From NCBI RefSeq assembly GCF_011386835.1, contig NC_088804.1:35265549-35329548 (forward strand): a DNA stretch of 64,000 nt, given 5' to 3'. Below are positions 54,913 to 64,000 of this stretch, one piece after another (position 1 is the stretch's first letter; every line of letters begins with the position of its first letter). Source of the stretch: Chrysemys picta bellii (Eukaryota; Chordata; Testudines; Emydidae). A program made the translations under genes and the position numbers. Below the pieces are notes generated by a model. That model was not told the DNA's origin, searched no databases, and saw only the letters and a list, made by a program, of their open reading frames with translations.

Positions 54913-55493
54913 CAAAAGTTTAGCAAACTGTTAACTCGAAATGAGAATAAATACATCCTGTTTTAAAGGATCATAGGTGGACTTTTTATGGGATCAATTG
55001 GAAGCACTGGAATCTCCCAGCCATTTTCAGTAGACGTATTTTTGAGACATTTGTAAACGAAGTATTTTTGAGATGTAGATGACTTTTTTGTGATTGCGCA
55101 GGTTAGGCTAGGGCTTAGAATGAGCCAATATGGTAGCATAGTAAAGGAGAATTACCTATACTATTGCCAACTCTCAAGATTTTATCACAAGTCTCATGAT
55201 ATTTGGAGTTTTTCCAAAAGCCCCAGATCCTAGAGTCATGTGATTAGGGGAGAATCTCAGCATTCATTTAAAAACTAAAAGTAAGTTTCTAGCCTTCATG
55301 ACTGCAGAGAAAGTCTTGAAAATGGGAACCAAGTGCATCCTAAAGCCCCAGAAGACAAAAAGCAAATACCGCCCCTTCCCCAAATGTATTATTTTTAAAA
55401 ATGTTATGACTCAAGATCCATCTCATAATTTAAATTTTTTTTAAACTGGATGTATTTATTCTCATTTCGAGTTAACAGTTTGCTAAACTTTTG
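54913..55493. repeat. Perfect 46-bp inverted repeat with 489-bp spacer
   Basis: Arms at 54913-54958 and 55448-55493 are exact complements, starting caaaagtttagcaaactg and ending aaatacatcc. Pairing continues inward for about 8 more bases with one indel and one mismatch (tgttttaaa). No terminal-repeat family was recognised; the arms look like ordinary AT-rich sequence. Confidence 0.95.
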
Positions 55494-55584
55494 CATTCAG
55501 TACAGTTGAGTCTTTTTTTTATAGATCTCAGGGACAGAAATTTCAGCTGGGCCTTGGAAACCAACCCTTGCAGAGAGAATCACT

Positions 55585-56142
55585 AGGGAGCTGATAAGGG
55601 GTATGGAATGGCTTCCACATGAGGAGAGATTAAGACTGGGACTTTTCAGCTTGGAAAAGAGATGACTAAGGGTGAGGATATGATAGAGGTCTATAAAATG
55701 ATGACTGGTGTGGAGAAAGTAAATATGAAAGTGTTATTTACTCCTCATAACACAAGAACTAGGGGTCACCAAATGAAATTAATAAGCAACAGGTTTAAAA
55801 CAAACAAAAGGAAGTATATTTTCACACAACACACAGTAAGTCTGTGGAACTCTTTGCAAGAGGATGTTGTGAAGGCAAAAACTATAACAGGATTAAAAAA
55901 AGAACTAGATAAATTCATGGAGGCTAGGTCCACAAAGGGCTATTAACCAGGATGGACAGGCATGGTGTTGCCCCTAACCTCTGTTTGCCAGAAGCTGGGA
56001 ATGGGTGACAGGGAATGGATCACTTGATGATTGCCTGTTCTGTTCATTCCCTCTGGGGCACCTGGCATTGGCCACTGTCAGAAAATAGGATACTGAGCTA
56101 GATGGACCTTGGTCTGACCCACTGTGGCCACTCTTATGTTCT
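55585..56142 (+). pseudogene. CR1 LINE 3' fragment (copy B of a pair)
   Basis: The frame 55662-55946 stays open for 94 codons: [57 protein letters not shown] and [14 protein letters not shown], the CR1 coding end. Upstream text (ggtatggaatggcttccaca, attaagactgggacttttca) extends the homology to about 55585. The 3' untranslated part ends with ggtctgacccactgtggcc and ttatgttctctgaatg. It differs from copy A at 28931 by about 12% in the part compared, yet is followed by the same 255-bp flank. Confidence 0.88.
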
Positions 56143-56397
56143 CTGAATGAATGTGATACTGTATTTAGAATTCCTCCTTCCTTAATTAGTGTGATAGTCT
56201 GTGGGAAGTTTTCTTGAATTCTTTGCCTTGTTTCTTTTATATCTTTTACTATTCATGGTGAAATCTCCCTGTCTGCCCCCCATTTTTCAAATGATTTAAC
56301 AAGTTTTTCCACGGGGGCGAGATTCTAATCTGAGTTATACCAGTGTATAACTGGAATAACTTCACTACCTTTAATAAATACATTAAAACTCAAATAT
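56143..56397 (+). repeat. 255-bp duplicated CR1 flank (copy B)
   Basis: Same length as 29428-29682, with 6 differences. No CR1 tail follows here; the copy passes into 'atatctattcgatctggttg'. Confidence 0.9.
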
Positions 56398-56520
56398 ATA
56401 TCTATTCGATCTGGTTGAACATTTTTGATTTTTCAAAATTTCAATAAAAATGTTCATCCCAAAATCTTTTTTTTTTACCATCTTTAATGTTCATGAATAT
56501 ATTAAATATAACATTCCATG

Positions 56521-56742
56521 TACAGGTCTGTCTCATCTTACGCTGGGGTTACGTTCCGCAGTCAGCACCTAAAGCGAAAATCGCGTATAGTCAAAATTAC
56601 ATTGAGTGTAATGGTGGGCGGAATCACCCACACTACAGAAACAGTATTTAAATTGTTATTTCTCTCTCTCTTTTTTTTTTTGTCGACTGCATAAAGCTGA
56701 AATCACACATGTTAAATGCGCCTAAGATGCGACAGACATGTA
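56521..56742. mobile_element. Tc1/mariner (Tigger-like) MITE, copy 2 (inverted)
   Basis: TA-bounded, from CAGGTCTGTCTCATCTTACG to the complement of CATGTCTGTCGCATCTTAGG. It is the reverse of the 49832 copy (gcgtatagtcaaaattacat against atgtaattttgactatacgc). A CT and T run fills the centre. It abuts the hAT transposase remnant. Confidence 0.85.
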
Positions 56743-57304
56743 TATGCTATTCTTTAACCAGGTGCTAGATTGTGCAATACAGTCAGTTGAAGAACGTTTC
56801 ATGCCACTCAAGGAACACAGCAGTATATCTGGGATGTTGTATGATATTCCAAAACTCCTCACTATACCTGAAGAAGACCTACACCAGCAATGCAGGGCAC
56901 TAGAGACAGTGTTGACACATGATGACATGCACGATATTGATGCGAGGGATTTAGGTGATGAACTGAAAGCCCTTTCAAGATACATTTCAGCAGGATCAAC
57001 TCCAAAGGCTGTTCTGGAATACATGTGCACAAATAAAATGACCACCCTCTTTCCAAATGCTTTTGTTGCTCTGCACATACTTCTAACACTTCCTGTAACA
57101 GCTGCTAATGGAGAACGCAGCTTCTCCAAGCTGAAGTTAATAAAAACACATCTATGCTCCACAATGACACAGGAGAGGTTGGTCGGCCTTGCAACCATCT
57201 CAATAGAGCATGAGCTGGCCAGACTGTGGACCTTCAGGAAGCAGTTCAAATCTTTGCAACCAACAAGGCACGGAAAGCACCACTTTGATTATTCAAACAG
57301 ATAA
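56738..57304 (+). CDS. hAT transposase C-terminal region (partial, open)
   Basis: A 188-codon frame runs to a stop at 57302-57304. It reads VLDCAIQSVEERFMPLKEHS, then DLGDELKALSRYI, and near the end LTLPVTAANGERSFSKLKLI followed by KTHLCSTMTQERLVGLATIS and IEHEL. The last block is the hAT C-terminal dimerisation domain ('LPVTxAxxERSFSxLKLIKxxLRxTMxxxRLxxLAxLSIE'). Proteins of the ZMYM and DUF4371 group carry the same region. The RNase-H-like catalytic part with its DDE residues and the BED finger are upstream and absent. The preceding 'ttctttaaccag' looks like a splice acceptor, so this may be the last exon of a hAT gene. No stop interrupts it, but on its own it cannot be active. The first few codons before about 56760 are MITE sequence. 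Confidence 0.82.
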   Translation: MYMLFFNQVLDCAIQSVEERFMPLKEHSSISGMLYDIPKLLTIPEEDLHQQCRALETVLTHDDMHDIDARDLGDELKALSRYISAGSTPKAVLEYMCTNKMTTLFPNAFVALHILLTLPVTAANGERSFSKLKLIKTHLCSTMTQERLVGLATISIEHELARLWTFRKQFKSLQPTRHGKHHFDYSNR

Positions 57305-57572
57305 AAATGCCAGTGTTTACTATGCAGACAAGAAAAGTTACATTTGCTGTTCAGGCATTTGAAAGTTAATTGTTACTTAAAATTTTTGAACAAGGCATTT
57401 TAAGTTGTTAGTTCTCCTTTATTGGGGTAGATAGCAGAGCAGCACTGTGAGAGGAGTAGAACAGAAAGAAGGCAGAATTGAGACCTTTCAAAGTTTTGGC
57501 CCAAGCGAGGGGGTATGGGGGCGTCATTTGAGCTCCGCGCCTCAGGTGCCAAAATGTTGTGGGCCGGCCCTG
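56738..57572 (+). mobile_element. hAT DNA transposon, 3' end with transposase C-terminus
   Basis: The transposase remnant (56760-57304) is followed by a short 3' part ending CCACAAC... complement at 57572: the end reads gggccggccctg, so the terminal repeat is CAGGGCCGGCCCAC. It resembles the ends of the short MITE at 14793. 'attagcag' follows the end and would be the 8-bp TSD, but the left end is not in the window. Confidence 0.75.
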
Positions 57573-58839
57573 ATTAGCAGACCCTAGTGAAGGCTAAATT
57601 AAACAATTGAATACAGCTGCTCAGTATCTGCATTTTCTGCTGTGTTGGTCAAATGACTAGTCATTCTTTATCATGAGGGATAAGGTCACTTTCAAAGATT
57701 ATTCAACAGATGAATGTTAGTTCTAAACTTTCCAATCACTTTATTACAGCATCACGCAGCCACCAGTCTACTACTCTTCACAATAGCAGATGAGACCTTA
57801 TTACTTAAAGAATAAGTGACAGTTGCACTCCTGTCTCCTTACGATTAAGATATTTACTTATTGCCAATCTAACTGGCAAAAGAAATGTAACCACTAATGT
57901 CCCCTTAAACCACTGTCATGACAAAGTGACAACAATAATTTCGAAATGAAAAAAATATGGCAAATGGCTCCTTTGTTTCTGAGGGGGAAACAATGATTGC
58001 ATCATCTTTTCATTCTCCAACATAAAGTAACTTCCTACGCCTGTTCCAATGAAGCTTACAATTAATGTTCATAAAGTAATTGAAGTTAGAAATGGGGGGG
58101 GGGGGGGGGAAACTTGATCAGGGTATGTCAATACAGGAATGTGCCGCGCATTATATTCTTATGTGCTTTGTCCAGTGCAGGTAAATATATCTCAAGAAAC
58201 AAGGACCCTACCACTTCTCTTTGGAGAATATTCCTCAGTTGAAATTCTTCCTGATATTTATCCTTAATTTCCCTTGACCCCACTTCATTCCATGTCTGTT
58301 GACTACTGTACTTGATCCCTCTCCTTCTTTGTTGGTTACACCCTTCAGACATGTAGCTACTCACCATAGCCCATATCGGCTCAGCCAAGATAGACAAGAT
58401 AGAGTAAGTCTACCCTGCAAAGAAAGGTGTGTTCAATCTCTGAAGCTTGATGGGAACAGCCTTTGGTGAGTATGGAGCACTTATGAAAATTCCAGTTCAG
58501 AACTCTGGGTATTCTAGGGCTGGTACCATTTAGGAGGCATCTCCTTGTAACATGACTTGATGCTTCTCAGATATGTCACAAAATCACACTGGCCCCCAGT
58601 GCCCCACTTCGGATTGCAAGCTCAGACTCAGTTTGCTGTCCATTGTTAGCTGAGGTCACTACTGCCTTCCGAGTTGCTTTCTCCCACTGAATATCCACAT
58701 TTTGGATAATTTCTTTCCCAGATATTTTAGCACACATTATTGCAGAGTGAATTATATTTTGTGATCTTGCTTCTATAGTTCCCTTTTTATTATTATTTCC
58801 CTCTTCAGTAGTGATTGCCACACTTCCTAATTTGGAATA
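57573..58839. other. Unassigned interval with poly-G tract
   Basis: A run of about 17 G lies at 58094-58110. Minus frames at 58128-58397 (89 codons) and 58576-58905 (109 codons) have no recognised motif; the second runs into the old CR1 piece. Confidence 0.5.
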
Positions 58840-59140
58840 ATCTTTCATTAATCTGCAGTTTACCCCATCTTCCAGATCATTAAATAAACTAAGGCCTAAC
58901 ACCAATCCCTGAAGTACCCTAGTAGACTCTTCCCTCCAAATTGATACACTGCTGCTTGTCCTTCAGCCAATTTTCAAGCCATGTGACTACGCTGATAGCC
59001 AGCTCAATTTGAATTACTTTTCAAAGTAGGATTTTGTGAGGCACTTGAGCCAGTACTGTAGAGAAAATGTAGCTAAATTAGATGTACTGCGTTCCCTTCA
59101 ACTACTTATTTTATAATTTGAACAAAAAAGAGCAATCAAA
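58840..59140 (-). repeat. Ancient CR1-like fragment (minus strand)
   Basis: On plus 'ttccagatcattaaataaac', aatccctgaagtaccctagt, ccttcagccaattttcaagc and attttgtgaggcacttgagc follow the order of the CR1 reverse-transcriptase middle region seen on the opposite strand. Divergence is high and the limits are approximate. Confidence 0.4.
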
Positions 59141-59369
59141 CTGACAATGGTTTGGCGTAGTTTTCCCCTTGAAGGGATCCAATTTTCATATTTGGGCACC
59201 GAAAAGGGGTGAATTAATCTGTATATAGCTACCTAAATGTTCATTTTAGGCATCTATTATTATTGTCATTTATACTGCAGTAGTGCCCAGGGACCAGAAT
59301 GTAAAGGTATTCAGGTGCTGCAATGCCCTTAAAAATCTGGACCCAGGAACTCCAGTCACGGATCAGGAA
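59141..59369. other. Unassigned short interval
   Basis: Nothing was recognised. Confidence 0.5.
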
Positions 59370-59510
59370 CTCACTGTGATAGGAGTTGTACATTATTTAT
59401 TAGGTGTATTATGCCAGTGCCAGTCATGGACTTGATCTCCCTTGTGCTAGGCACTGTACAAACACAGCACACAAAAAAATCCCTGCCCTGAAAAGTTTAC
59501 TATCTAAGTA
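59370..59510 (-). repeat. CORE-SINE tail fragment, minus strand
   Basis: 'gtgccagtcatggacttgat', cttgtgctaggcactgtaca and aaaatccctgccctgaaaag match the MIR-like tail in reverse, like the 28055 and 38635 copies. Confidence 0.65.
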
Positions 59511-60019
59511 AATGCTCATTTAAATGTCTTAATTAAATATTTAGGTGCACAAACTAAATGCACATTTAGGGGTCTAACAATAGAAATTCAGCCTTGAATA
59601 CTGAAATGTATAAAAGCAATTTGTGTCGTCATAGTTCTTTTATTATTTATTTATTTATTTTACAGATTTTTGTGCACAGATTTTGTGTGTGTGAATATTT
59701 GTTCCATTATTTCACGAGGGTCTGAAGATTTAGACGTACTGGCTAATAATTTCCAGAACAACGTTCTTGATCTTTTAAAAAGATTGTTACTGCATTTGTT
59801 CTGTATTTCCCCAGTCTCCATGATTTAAAGTCCTTACCAGTGGGTCAGTAAATTAACCATAAAGAAATTTTCATAGTGAACATCACCTAGAACTTCATAT
59901 ATTCAATTTTTCAAAATATTCCTACACTTGCCTGTTATCAATAAACATACTTAGAAAGTCCGCATCACCTCCTGATTGTCCATTCCAAATGGGTTGTTTG
60001 GAAGAAGGACTCTTCTATC
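59511..60019. other. Unassigned AT-rich interval
   Basis: A (TTTA)n run lies at 59640-59665. No gene was found. Confidence 0.5.
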
Positions 60020-61060
60020 TAGGGTTGCCAGGTATCCAGTTTTAGACAGGAACAGCTGGTCAAAAAGGGACCCTGGCGGCTTTGGTCCGGTTGGCACGGC
60101 TGACCGGGCCGTTAAAAGTCTGGTCGGTAGTGCTGTGGGGGCCTGGGGCTCAGGGAGGCTCCCTGCCTGCCCTAGCTTCGCGTGGGTCCTGGAAGCAGCC
60201 TCTAGGTCCCTGCAACTCCTAGGCACATGGGCGGGAAGGGAAGCTCTGCGTGCTGCCCGCACCCTGAGGGCCAGCTCCGCAGCTCCCAGTGTCCGGGAAG
60301 CACGACCAATGGGAGCTGCGGGGGTGGTGACTGCAGGCGTGAGGGCAGCGTGTGGAGCCTCCCTGACTGCCCATGCGTCTAGGGGCTGCAGGGACCTGGC
60401 GGCCGCTTCCTGGGAGCCACTGTAAGCGCCACTAGGACCCCACACCCCAAACCTTCTCCTTCACCCCGACTCCCTGCCCCAGCCCGGAGTCCCTTCCTGC
60501 ACTCAAACTCCCTCCTGGAGTCCCCTCCAAAAATCCCCCCCAACCCCAGGGCCCAGCCCCCTCCTTCAGCCCAAACTCCTCATCCCAGCCCCACCCTAGA
60601 GTCCACACCCCCAGCCAGCGCCCTCACCTCCCTGCACCCCAACCCCCTTCCCCAGCCTGGAGCCCCCTCCTGCACCTCAAACTCCTTATACCCGGCCCCA
60701 CCCCAGAGTCTGCACCCCCAGATGGAGTCCTGCCCCCTCTCCCCACATCCCAACCTCCTGCCCCAGCCCAGAGCCCTCTCCCGCACACTGAACCCCTCAT
60801 TTCTGACCCCACCCGGAACCCGCACCCCCAGCCCAGAGCCCATACCCCTCACTTCCCAGCCCCCTGCCCCAGCCTGGAGCCCCCTCCTGCACCCCAAACC
60901 CCTCATCCCTGTCCCCACCCCAGAGTCCACACCCCGAGCCAGAGCCCACATTCCCTCCTGCACGCTTAACTGCTTGGCCCCAGCCCAGAGCCCCCTCCTG
61001 CATCCCAAACCCCTCATCCCCGGCCCCACCCCAGAGCCTGCACCCCCAGCTGGAGGTGGG
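60020..61060. repeat. Possible hAT-derived element with C-rich ~108-bp minisatellite
   Basis: It begins CTAGGGTTGCCAGGTATCCA, a plausible transposon end, then a GC-rich body (60060-60420). From about 60430 to 61060 there are five to six tandem units built on 'ccccagcccagagccccctc', ctgcaccccaaacccctcat and ccccaccccagagtc. Equivalent GAG positions at 60660, 60771, 60877 and 60988 give unit lengths of 106-111 bp. No matching right end was found. The frames 60722-61195 (plus), 60580-61173 and 60797-61186 (minus) are repeat translations with proline or glycine periodicity, not genes. The frames at 59951-60445 are compositional. Confidence 0.75.
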
Positions 61061-62584
61061 ACAGTGGTAGCTTGTGGTTCTAGGCACGACTTTGATTCTT
61101 GCTCCAAGGGAGCAGAGTACAGAGGAAGTGCAAATCCCTGTGCATGCTCCCAGAATCCTGATTGGATCTCCATAGACCCAGAGCAATTCTACTGACTCAG
61201 TTCATTCGGGCAGGAAGGCACAAGGACTAGTCAGGATTTGGCCACAAGTGTGTTGAATTCAAACACCTCATGGTTCTTAGCATTAGATCTCTTGTTCTGC
61301 ATCAGTTATTCTCTATTGCTAAGTGGTAGAGATGGGAGGAATGCTCAAAAGTTGTGATCCAGTTCTGGACCTGAAAGGTTTTAGTTTGGGCCCTGCTCTC
61401 GTAATCCAGGCGGTCTTCTCAACTTTCAGGATCAGGAAGTTGTCCTCTGTGTAACATCAGTATGTTTTTTTATGATCTATGTTTAGTTGTGTTTATCACC
61501 CAACAGATGTCTGAGCTGTTACGGTCTCCCCATGTGTACAGTATCCTGTGGTTTCCAGTTTCTCAATAGCTGGTCCAGGAATTTTTCATTCTCACTCTCT
61601 TCCTGTAAACATTAGGAAACATACAGGGCCATATCACAAAACACAGTTGGCAATGACATGCAAATCAATGTGTCAGATAGGCAGACATTATTTGTCTTCA
61701 CCAAAAGGCTAGCACATTCAGGCAGCCAAGTAGAGAAATCTCAGTAGTAAAAACAAACCATAAATTCTCCTGCTCTTTAAATTTTAGCCAGATATCGTAA
61801 TCATTCTTTTTGTTAAAAAATACACAAAATATATGGAGACATTTTATTCTTAAAATGTTTTGTTTCTGAACTGACCGTGACCTATCTAGGTGCATATTTC
61901 TCTCTGCTTGACATTATTGCAGAGAGAAAGAATAGTTTTACCTTGCACATCAGACCTAAAAAAGAGTAAGACATTGATCTTGGGTTTCATTTCTGCCACC
62001 GAGTGAATGCACAGGCATTTTTTCTTTCACTACTGTGGATCTGGGTAAAAATCAGTTTTACTTATGCATTAATATACATCGCTAGTTTTCATATGAGTGG
62101 CAAGGTTCAACTGATGCTTTTGCCTGTGAAACAAGAGAGCCGTGACATTTGTCATGACATGCCAGTGACATTTGCTACACCGGGGGCAGATAAAATCAAA
62201 CTATCCCTCATCCATTAGCCTGGCTGGAGATCAACTGACTTCAAAAAAATAAAATACAGGGAAAATTATATGTACAGCCAGACATTGTCCTAAACACTCA
62301 AGAAAATGAAATATTTATTACAGATAAACAGAAAGGATGAGAATTGGCCTAGCTTTGATTTCCCTTTTATTTTAGTTCAAGACTGTGCATTTATAATCCA
62401 CCCCATGCAAGGTGAAGTGGCCATACTGAGAAGCAGTTGGGGAAAGAGTCTACTCCTTACCCTTCCATGCCCGTTTCCACCCTGCTCAGTGGAAGGTTGG
62501 GCACCACATGGTGCCCTTTAACCCTCCATGCCTGGACCTGAGAACCGAGGAGGTTGCACAGGAGCATGGGTGAGTAGATATCTT
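61061..62584. other. Unassigned interval
   Basis: No element ends or coding motifs were recognised. Confidence 0.5.
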
Positions 62585-62980
62585 AGGCCATGTCTACACT
62601 ATAAAATTATGCCGAGCTAACTGACGTTCAGCCACCGCAGTTATTAAATCACTTGTGTGCGTGCACGCTTCGTCCCTGGTGTCGGCGGTGCGCTTCCGCA
62701 CTAGGAGCACTTGTATCGATTGTGTTGTCAGTGTGGGGCATCGTGGGAGAGCTCCTGGAGCCAGTAACAGGCCATGTAAGCAACACAGTGTCTACACTGA
62801 CACTGTGTTAACCTAATTACATTGACCATTACTTTACGCCACTAGGTGAGGTGATGTTACTAAATCGACGTAGAGAGGCACTTAAATTTGGCTCTGGCTG
62901 ACATAAGTGAAAACACTTCCACAGCTAGGTTGATGCAAGGCAGCTTACATGGATCTAAGTGTGTAGTGTAGACCAGCCTT
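62585..62980. mobile_element. MITE ('aggccatgtctacact' ends)
   Basis: Left TAGGCCATGTCTACACTATA, right complement AAGGCTGGTCTACACTACAC. A third internal copy of the motif (gtgtctacactgacactgtg) lies at about 62790. It is about 396 bp and non-coding, with no clear TSD. Confidence 0.75.
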
Positions 62981-63756
62981 TACTCCTCTTATGTCCCTGC
63001 CTGGGTGTGTGACTTGGCCCATGACATGTCCCTTATTGTGTGGTTTTTGTCATGCATGGAATTTCCATGCTGTGAAAGATATATATTTGAAAGCAACAAT
63101 GTCCCATGGGTGGACACTGGAAAAAAAATACAAACTAAGATCAAGCAGAGCAACCAAAGAAATGTACCCATCAAGTACTGAGTATCCTTTCCAATAAACT
63201 AGCCACTAAATTCAGGTTCTCCATCAGCTTTCCAAAAGCTGCGCCTCCCATAATGGAACCTTAACATTCTCCATGTTCCAAAGGGAAGCATTGCCTTTCA
63301 CAGGGAGCCATTGAATAGTATTACTTTTTGTAGGGTAGAAGTTTAAACCTGCACAATATATCACTCTCAAAACATGCAAAGAAGCAAGCAAAATTGTGCA
63401 CACAGGGCCTGATCCAAAGCCCAGTGAAATAAATGGAGAGATTCCTAATGACTTCAAAGGACTTTAGATCAGGTTTGCAGTTACAGCAAAATCTCTCTTC
63501 GATCATTCGCAAACTCAGTAATTGCTCTCCAACAGCCTCACTCACTCCTAAGCTAATATTTAATAAAGGGCTGAAGTAAGGCCTCATAAGGTTAAGATTT
63601 AATTAATTGACTAAGTTACCTACATTTTGCTTTCTAGTATACATGAAATAAACAAAATACTTTTTGTGTTACAGTATTCTGGAGTTTTTAAAAAGCTTCT
63701 TTGCAAGTCACAATCCTTGAAATCTGAAGCTATTTCCTAGTCCTTATTTTTACAGG
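62981..63756. other. Unassigned interval
   Basis: A dispersed-type motif lies at 63403-63475 (gggcctgatccaaagcccag, ctttagatcagg). Frames lack motifs. Confidence 0.5.
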
Positions 63757-64000
63757 TTTCAGAGTAGCAGCCGTGTTAGTCTGTATCCGCAAAAAGAACA
63801 GGAGTACTTGTGGCACCTTAGAGACTAACAAATTTATTAGAGCATAAGCTTTCGTGGACTACAGCCTACTTCATCGGATGCATATAGAGTGGAATATATA
63901 TTGAGGAGATATATATACACACATACCGAGAGCATGAACAGGTGGGAGTTGTCTTACCAACACTGAGAGGCCAATTAAGTAAGAGAAAAAAAACTTTTGA
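63757..64000 (-). mobile_element. Penelope-like element 3' end, continues past the window
   Basis: On plus it begins 'gtttcagagtagcagccgtg' and continues through gtatccgcaaaaagaacagg, gcataagctttcgtggacta and cttcatcggatgcatataga to the window edge. It is the reverse of 2690-2945 with a few differences, e.g. ccgatgaagtagg in place of ccgaagaagtggg. The coding part would lie beyond 64000. Confidence 0.92.

Noticed and set aside
56722..57249. 175-codon minus frame
   Set aside because: It is the antisense shadow of the hAT transposase frame, whose sense strand has clear hATC motifs.
59951..60445. 149- and 164-codon frames on opposite strands
   Set aside because: GC-rich composition suppresses stops on both strands, and no domain is recognisable.
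60580..61195. Frames of 129-197 codons on both strands
   Set aside because: They are translations of the 108-bp C-rich minisatellite, with periodic proline or glycine repeats and no start context.

Overview
The window reads as a gene-poor stretch of a turtle nuclear chromosome, most likely from a cryptodire. The evidence is its repeats: tRNA-derived SINEs of the tortoise Pol III type, many CR1 LINE pieces, an abundant Penelope-like element (PLE), amniote CORE-SINEs (MIR relatives) and several families of non-autonomous DNA transposons, all at different stages of decay. I found no intact host protein gene, no tRNA or rRNA gene and no CRISPR array. Nearly every longer open frame is a piece of a mobile element, a frame forced open by a simple or tandem repeat, or an unsupported chance frame. 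Family names rest on reading protein motifs, terminal repeats and target-site duplications (TSDs) by eye; no database search was run.

Layout. 0-9 kb: an RTE-like LINE 3' end, a PLE with a GIY-YIG endonuclease and 12-bp TSDs, a palindromic pair of CR1 3' ends, a CORE-SINE, a decayed L1-like reverse transcriptase and an LTR-like repeat. 9-15 kb: a frameshifted gene of a widespread but unclassified transposon-like family, a CpG-rich MITE, a hAT-like end with an exon-like frame, a CORE-SINE and two hAT MITEs with 8-bp TSDs. 15-25 kb: a CR1 fragment with a perfect hairpin, a MITE, CORE-SINEs, 3.8 kb without recognisable elements, the best preserved CR1 (about 270 open codons) and an adjoining solo LTR. 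25-33 kb: SINEs, a second copy of the hAT MITE, CR1 pieces including one that shares a 255-bp flank with a copy near 56 kb, a hAT-like element, and an unclassified repeat split by a MITE. 33-44 kb: mostly unassigned sequence plus two hAT elements, a 70-bp GT tract and a second RTE-like piece. 44-51 kb: a foldback with 190-bp arms, PLE remnants (one a perfect palindrome with 13-bp TSDs), a GT/GA tract, a solo LTR, a Tigger-like MITE and a CR1. 51-64 kb: a SINE, a CORE-SINE, a distant 46-bp inverted repeat, a CR1, a second Tigger-like MITE beside a hAT transposase 3' end, a C-rich minisatellite of about 108 bp, a MITE, and a PLE running off the right edge in the opposite orientation to the first.

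How the parts relate. Autonomous LINE and PLE remnants (RTE-like, L1-like, CR1, PLE) sit beside likely dependents: two SINEs carry the same 3' tail as CR1, and the MITEs have hAT-like or Tc1/mariner-like ends. The clearest local events are copying or template-switch scars: a 41-bp copy placed inside a CR1, two perfect hairpins, two long inverted repeats, and a CR1 flank conserved far better than the CR1 beside it. The most interesting items are the PLE with a hammerhead-like fold, the palindromic PLE insertion, the unclassified transposon-like gene and these copying scars.
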